From Buchnera aphidicola (Macrosiphoniella sanborni) (GTDB lineage: Bacteria > Pseudomonadota > Gammaproteobacteria > Enterobacterales > Enterobacteriaceae): a stretch of DNA of 64,000 nt. Positions 61,546 to 64,000 of the stretch are shown here, piece after piece. Under the pieces are notes generated by a model that was not told where the DNA came from, made no database searches, and saw nothing but the letters and a program-made list of their open reading frames with translations. The stretch spans positions 333,282 to 397,281 of the forward strand of contig NZ_CP034864.1 of NCBI RefSeq assembly GCF_005080885.1. The letters run 5' to 3'. Made by a program: the position numbers and the translations under genes. How positions within the stretch are numbered: position 1 is the stretch's first letter; each line of letters begins with the position of its first letter.

Positions 61546-62252
61546 AAAATCTTTATATAAATAAGATAAACCTAATTGAAAGTATAATAAATATTTTTAA
61601 TAATAATATCTTGTCTTGATAAAAATTTTATTTTATCACATTACTTAAAAAGTATACAAATGACGTAACATATGCAAAATGTTATTAAATATTTTTCGAC
61701 TTTGTTCTGTAAAAAAATAAAAAATACTTTAAAAAAAATGAAATATTTTAATATTACTAATTAAAATTTTTAGACTTTATTAATAAAAACATTAGATTTT
61801 CTATAAATAGAAATTTTATAAATCATTACATTTATAATAAATATTATGTTTTAATTTTAAATTAAAAAAAAAGAAAATTTACTTACACATCTACATAATA
61901 GACACAATTAAACTTAATAATATTCAGAATTACTGTTCTATAAAATTTTTTTAAATAGTTTAAATAGAACACAATAAGGAAATAATATATTGCTATACAC
62001 TTATATTTATTAAATACTTTTAAAATAAAAATCAATATATTATATTGATCTATATTAATCTATATACTATTTATTATTAATAAGCATATTAATAAACATG
62101 ATCTTATAAAGATATTTTTAAAATATTTGTATAAGATTTCCTAAAAAATTAATCTTTATATATAAATATTAATAACAATACAACTAAAAATTTTATTTAA
62201 AACACTCAAATTATTTTTAAATAAATTTTTATAAAAATAAGTGACAATTATA
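61546..62252. other. 707-bp gene-free region at the expected pyrB-pyrI position
   Basis: Nothing codes between argF and ridA, where E. coli-type order places pyrB and pyrI. A 31-codon run ending near 62145 contains NKHDLIKIFLKYL (62091-62129), loosely like the PyrI segment GRKDLIKIENTFL. A run at 61672-61764 has no match. Loss of the catalytic and regulatory chains of aspartate transcarbamoylase is likely, but the relics are much weaker than for pyrD. Confidence 0.6.
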
Positions 62253-62639
62253 ATGATTGATATAATTAAAACAAAAATGGCACCTGAACCTATTGGTCCT
62301 TATTCGCAAGCAATTAAAATTAATAATTTTATTATATTATCAGGACAAATACCTATTAATGTTCTGTCTAATGATATACCAGAAAATATTGCAGAACAAA
62401 CATATCTTGTTTTAAAAAACATTCAGTCAATTTTATTAGAAGCTAAATTTCAAGTTAAAGATATTATAAAAACTACTATATTTACTACGAATTTAAAAAA
62501 AATTCATATTATTAATGAAATTTACAAAAAATTTTTTTTAGATCATCAGTCAAGTTTTCCAGTTCGTTCTTGTGTTGAAGTTCAATCATTACCTAAAAAT
62601 GTCAAAATCGAAATTGAAGCAATAGCATTTAAAAAATAG
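62253..62639 (+). CDS. ridA: Reactive enamine/imine deaminase RidA
   Basis: RidA hydrolyses 2-aminoacrylate and related enamines formed by PLP enzymes such as threonine dehydratase. From 62253 it is 128 residues, the E. coli length. It has APEPIGPYSQAIKINNFIILSGQIP, the active Arg in FPVRSCVEVQSLPKNVKIEIEAIA. An in-frame GTG at 62241 is not used because MIDIIKTKMAPEPIGP aligns with the family start. It converges with deaD across a hairpin. Confidence 0.95.
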   Translation: MIDIIKTKMAPEPIGPYSQAIKINNFIILSGQIPINVLSNDIPENIAEQTYLVLKNIQSILLEAKFQVKDIIKTTIFTTNLKKIHIINEIYKKFFLDHQSSFPVRSCVEVQSLPKNVKIEIEAIAFKK

Positions 62640-62662
62640 TCATAAAATAATAAATAAAATAA

Positions 62663-62681
62663 TATGCCGCAAAGCGGCATA
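62663..62681. terminator. Terminator between ridA and deaD
   Basis: TATGCCGC (62663-62670) and GCGGCATA (62674-62681) form an 8-bp GC-rich stem with an AAA loop, very unusual in this AT-rich DNA. T-rich DNA follows on the minus strand, so it best serves deaD; it can also act on ridA transcripts. Confidence 0.7.
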
Positions 62682-62690
62682 AAATAAAAA

Positions 62691-64000
62691 CTAGACGTTT
62701 CTACGGCGGGACAAAAACGATTTAAATTCATTTTTCTTAGATATACTAGTTTTGTTCGAATAATTTTCAGAATTACGACGATTTCCGTTTTTATCTCGAT
62801 CTCGATTTAATACAATACGATGAGATGTTTTATTTACATATATACGAGTATCTCGTAATAATTTCATATTAATTGATTTATTTAAGATTCTAGTACGAGC
62901 AAATTTTTGTAATAAATCTTTAGATATTCCTTTCGGCAATTCAATTGTTGAATAAGAAGAAAAAAGTTTAATATTCCCAATATGACGACTATTAATATTT
63001 CCTTCATTAGCAATAGCTCCGACTATATGACGTACTTCAACTCCATCATTACGACCTACTTCAATTCGATATAAATCTATATCTTTAGATTCACGATGTT
63101 CACGACGTAATCGATGATTATTTTTAATATCTTCATTTCGACGGTTATCTTTATTAAAAAAATCATGTGTTGGACGTTTTATTGAATCATATTTAATAAT
63201 TAATGGCCGTTCACCTTGAGCCATTTTTAATAAAGCAGCTGCTAAAGTTTTAATATCTAAATCATCTGTTGAATATAATTTATCTAATAAAGCACTATAT
63301 TGATCTAAATCACGGCTTTCTAATTGTTGTTGTACTTTTTTTGCAAATTTTTCTAAACGTCTTTCACACAATAGTTCTATTTTTGGTAACTGAACTTCTG
63401 GAATAGACTGCTTAATAGTTCGTTCTATATTACGTAATAAACGACGTTCACGATGTTCAACAAATAATAATGCACGACCTGCACGACCTGCACGACCTGT
63501 ACGACCTATACGATGTACATAAGATTCTGAGTCCATTGGAATATCATAATTGATTACAAAACTAATACGATCAACATCTAAACCACGAGCAGCAACATCA
63601 GTAGCAATTAAAATATCTAATCTACCATTTTTTAACCTTTCTAAAGTTTGTTCTCTTAATGCTTGATTCATATCTCCATTTAATGCAGCACTATTATATC
63701 CATTTCTTTCTAAAGCTTCTGAAACCTCTAAAGTTGCACTTTTGGTCCGAACAAAAATAATTGTCGCAGAAAAATCTTGTGCTTCCAAAAAACGAATTAA
63801 TGCATCAGTTTTTCGACCGTATACCATCCAATAGCTTTGTTTTATATCTGGACGTGTAGTTATATTTGACTGTATTTTTATTTCTTGTGGATTATTCATA
63901 AATCTTTTAGAAATACGACGTATCGCTTCTGGCATAGTAGCTGAAAATAATGCAGTTTGATGTTTCTTTGGAATTTGTGCCATAATTGTTTCTACATCTT
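62691..64000 (-). CDS. deaD: DEAD-box RNA helicase DeaD, C-terminal two thirds
   Basis: DeaD (CsdA) unwinds RNA in ribosome assembly and mRNA decay. The start lies beyond 64000. The visible part begins [18 protein letters not shown]. It contains SATMPEAI (motif III), [28 protein letters not shown] (motif VI) and the RNA-binding domain [25 protein letters not shown]. The C-terminal Gly/Arg-rich repeats of E. coli DeaD are cut to a short basic tail ([15 protein letters not shown]). About 435 codons are present (E. coli 629 in all). Confidence 0.96.
   Translation of the reverse strand, partial: DVETIMAQIPKKHQTALFSATMPEAIRRISKRFMNNPQEIKIQSNITTRPDIKQSYWMVYGRKTDALIRFLEAQDFSATIIFVRTKSATLEVSEALERNGYNSAALNGDMNQALREQTLERLKNGRLDILIATDVAARGLDVDRISFVINYDIPMDSESYVHRIGRTGRAGRAGRALLFVEHRERRLLRNIERTIKQSIPEVQLPKIELLCERRLEKFAKKVQQQLESRDLDQYSALLDKLYSTDDLDIKTLAAALLKMAQGERPLIIKYDSIKRPTHDFFNKDNRRNEDIKNNHRLRREHRESKDIDLYRIEVGRNDGVEVRHIVGAIANEGNINSRHIGNIKLFSSYSTIELPKGISKDLLQKFARTRILNKSINMKLLRDTRIYVNKTSHRIVLNRDRDKNGNRRNSENYSNKTSISKKNEFKSFLSRRRNV

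Noticed and set aside
61672-61764. 30-codon run starting MQNVIKYFSTLF between argF and ridA, considered as a small gene or pyrB relic
   Set aside because: No ribosome binding site. A loose K-N...M-K resemblance to PyrB near its LHPLPR motif is what Lys/Asn-rich random sequence gives.
62085-62145. Segment HINKHDLIKIFLKYL as a PyrI relic
   Set aside because: Only about seven residues match and the flanking sequence does not extend the alignment. It is mentioned as a hint but not called.

Overview
The window is chromosomal DNA of a strongly reduced, AT-rich gammaproteobacterium, best identified as Buchnera aphidicola, the obligate aphid endosymbiont. Three things support this. Every protein reads as a shortened, lysine- and asparagine-rich ortholog of an E. 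coli protein. Gene order follows blocks of the E. coli map with most genes deleted. Regulators, insertion sequences and phage genes are absent. The species call rests on remembered gene content and order, not on a search.

Layout. Positions 1-4645 (minus): rpsA start, cmk, aroA, serC, serS. 4968-8189 (plus): trxB, infA, aspS. 8184-9735 (minus): znuB, znuC. Then pykA (minus) and zwf, htpX, cspC, yoaE and tsaB (plus), and minCDE (minus). Next come rsmC, tRNA-Leu(UAA), tRNA-Cys(GCA), tRNA-Ser(UGA) and ompA. 23067-35069 is the flagellar block: murJ, flgN and flgA (minus), then flgBCDEFGHIJK (plus). rne and rluC are divergent. They are followed by rpmF-fabD-fabG-acpP-tmk-holB-tatD-ptsG-hinT-lpoB (plus), then a porin gene, asnS and pncB (minus). 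A 2.15-kb gene-free stretch holds a decayed pyrD. The window ends with uup, trhO, valS, pepA, argF, ridA and the 3' two thirds of deaD.

How the genes work together. Translation and RNA handling are well represented (four aminoacyl-tRNA synthetases, IF1, L32, S1, RNase E, DeaD, RluC, TrhO, TsaB). Carbon metabolism has glucose uptake (ptsG), the pentose phosphate entry (zwf) and pykA. Amino-acid supply to the host is served by aroA, serC and argF. The flagellar set makes a rod, hook and rings, but flgL and flgM are absent and FlgJ lacks its muramidase domain, so a motile filament is not implied.

Main observations. (1) cmk, tsaB and rsmC are each split by one frameshift lying exactly in a run of 10-11 A. 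Equally long runs sit in frame in serS, valS, holB and rne, which suggests transcriptional slippage as both rescue and noise. (2) pyrD is a clear relic, and pyrB-pyrI are missing from their usual place between argF and ridA, so de novo pyrimidine synthesis appears lost at two steps. (3) HinT has Tyr in place of the first His of its HIT motif. (4) RNase E keeps a C-terminal segment resembling the PNPase-binding end of the E. coli enzyme. (5) Several long perfect hairpins without U-tracts, and two fresh tandem duplications, lie between genes. I found no convincing new defence or mobile system.
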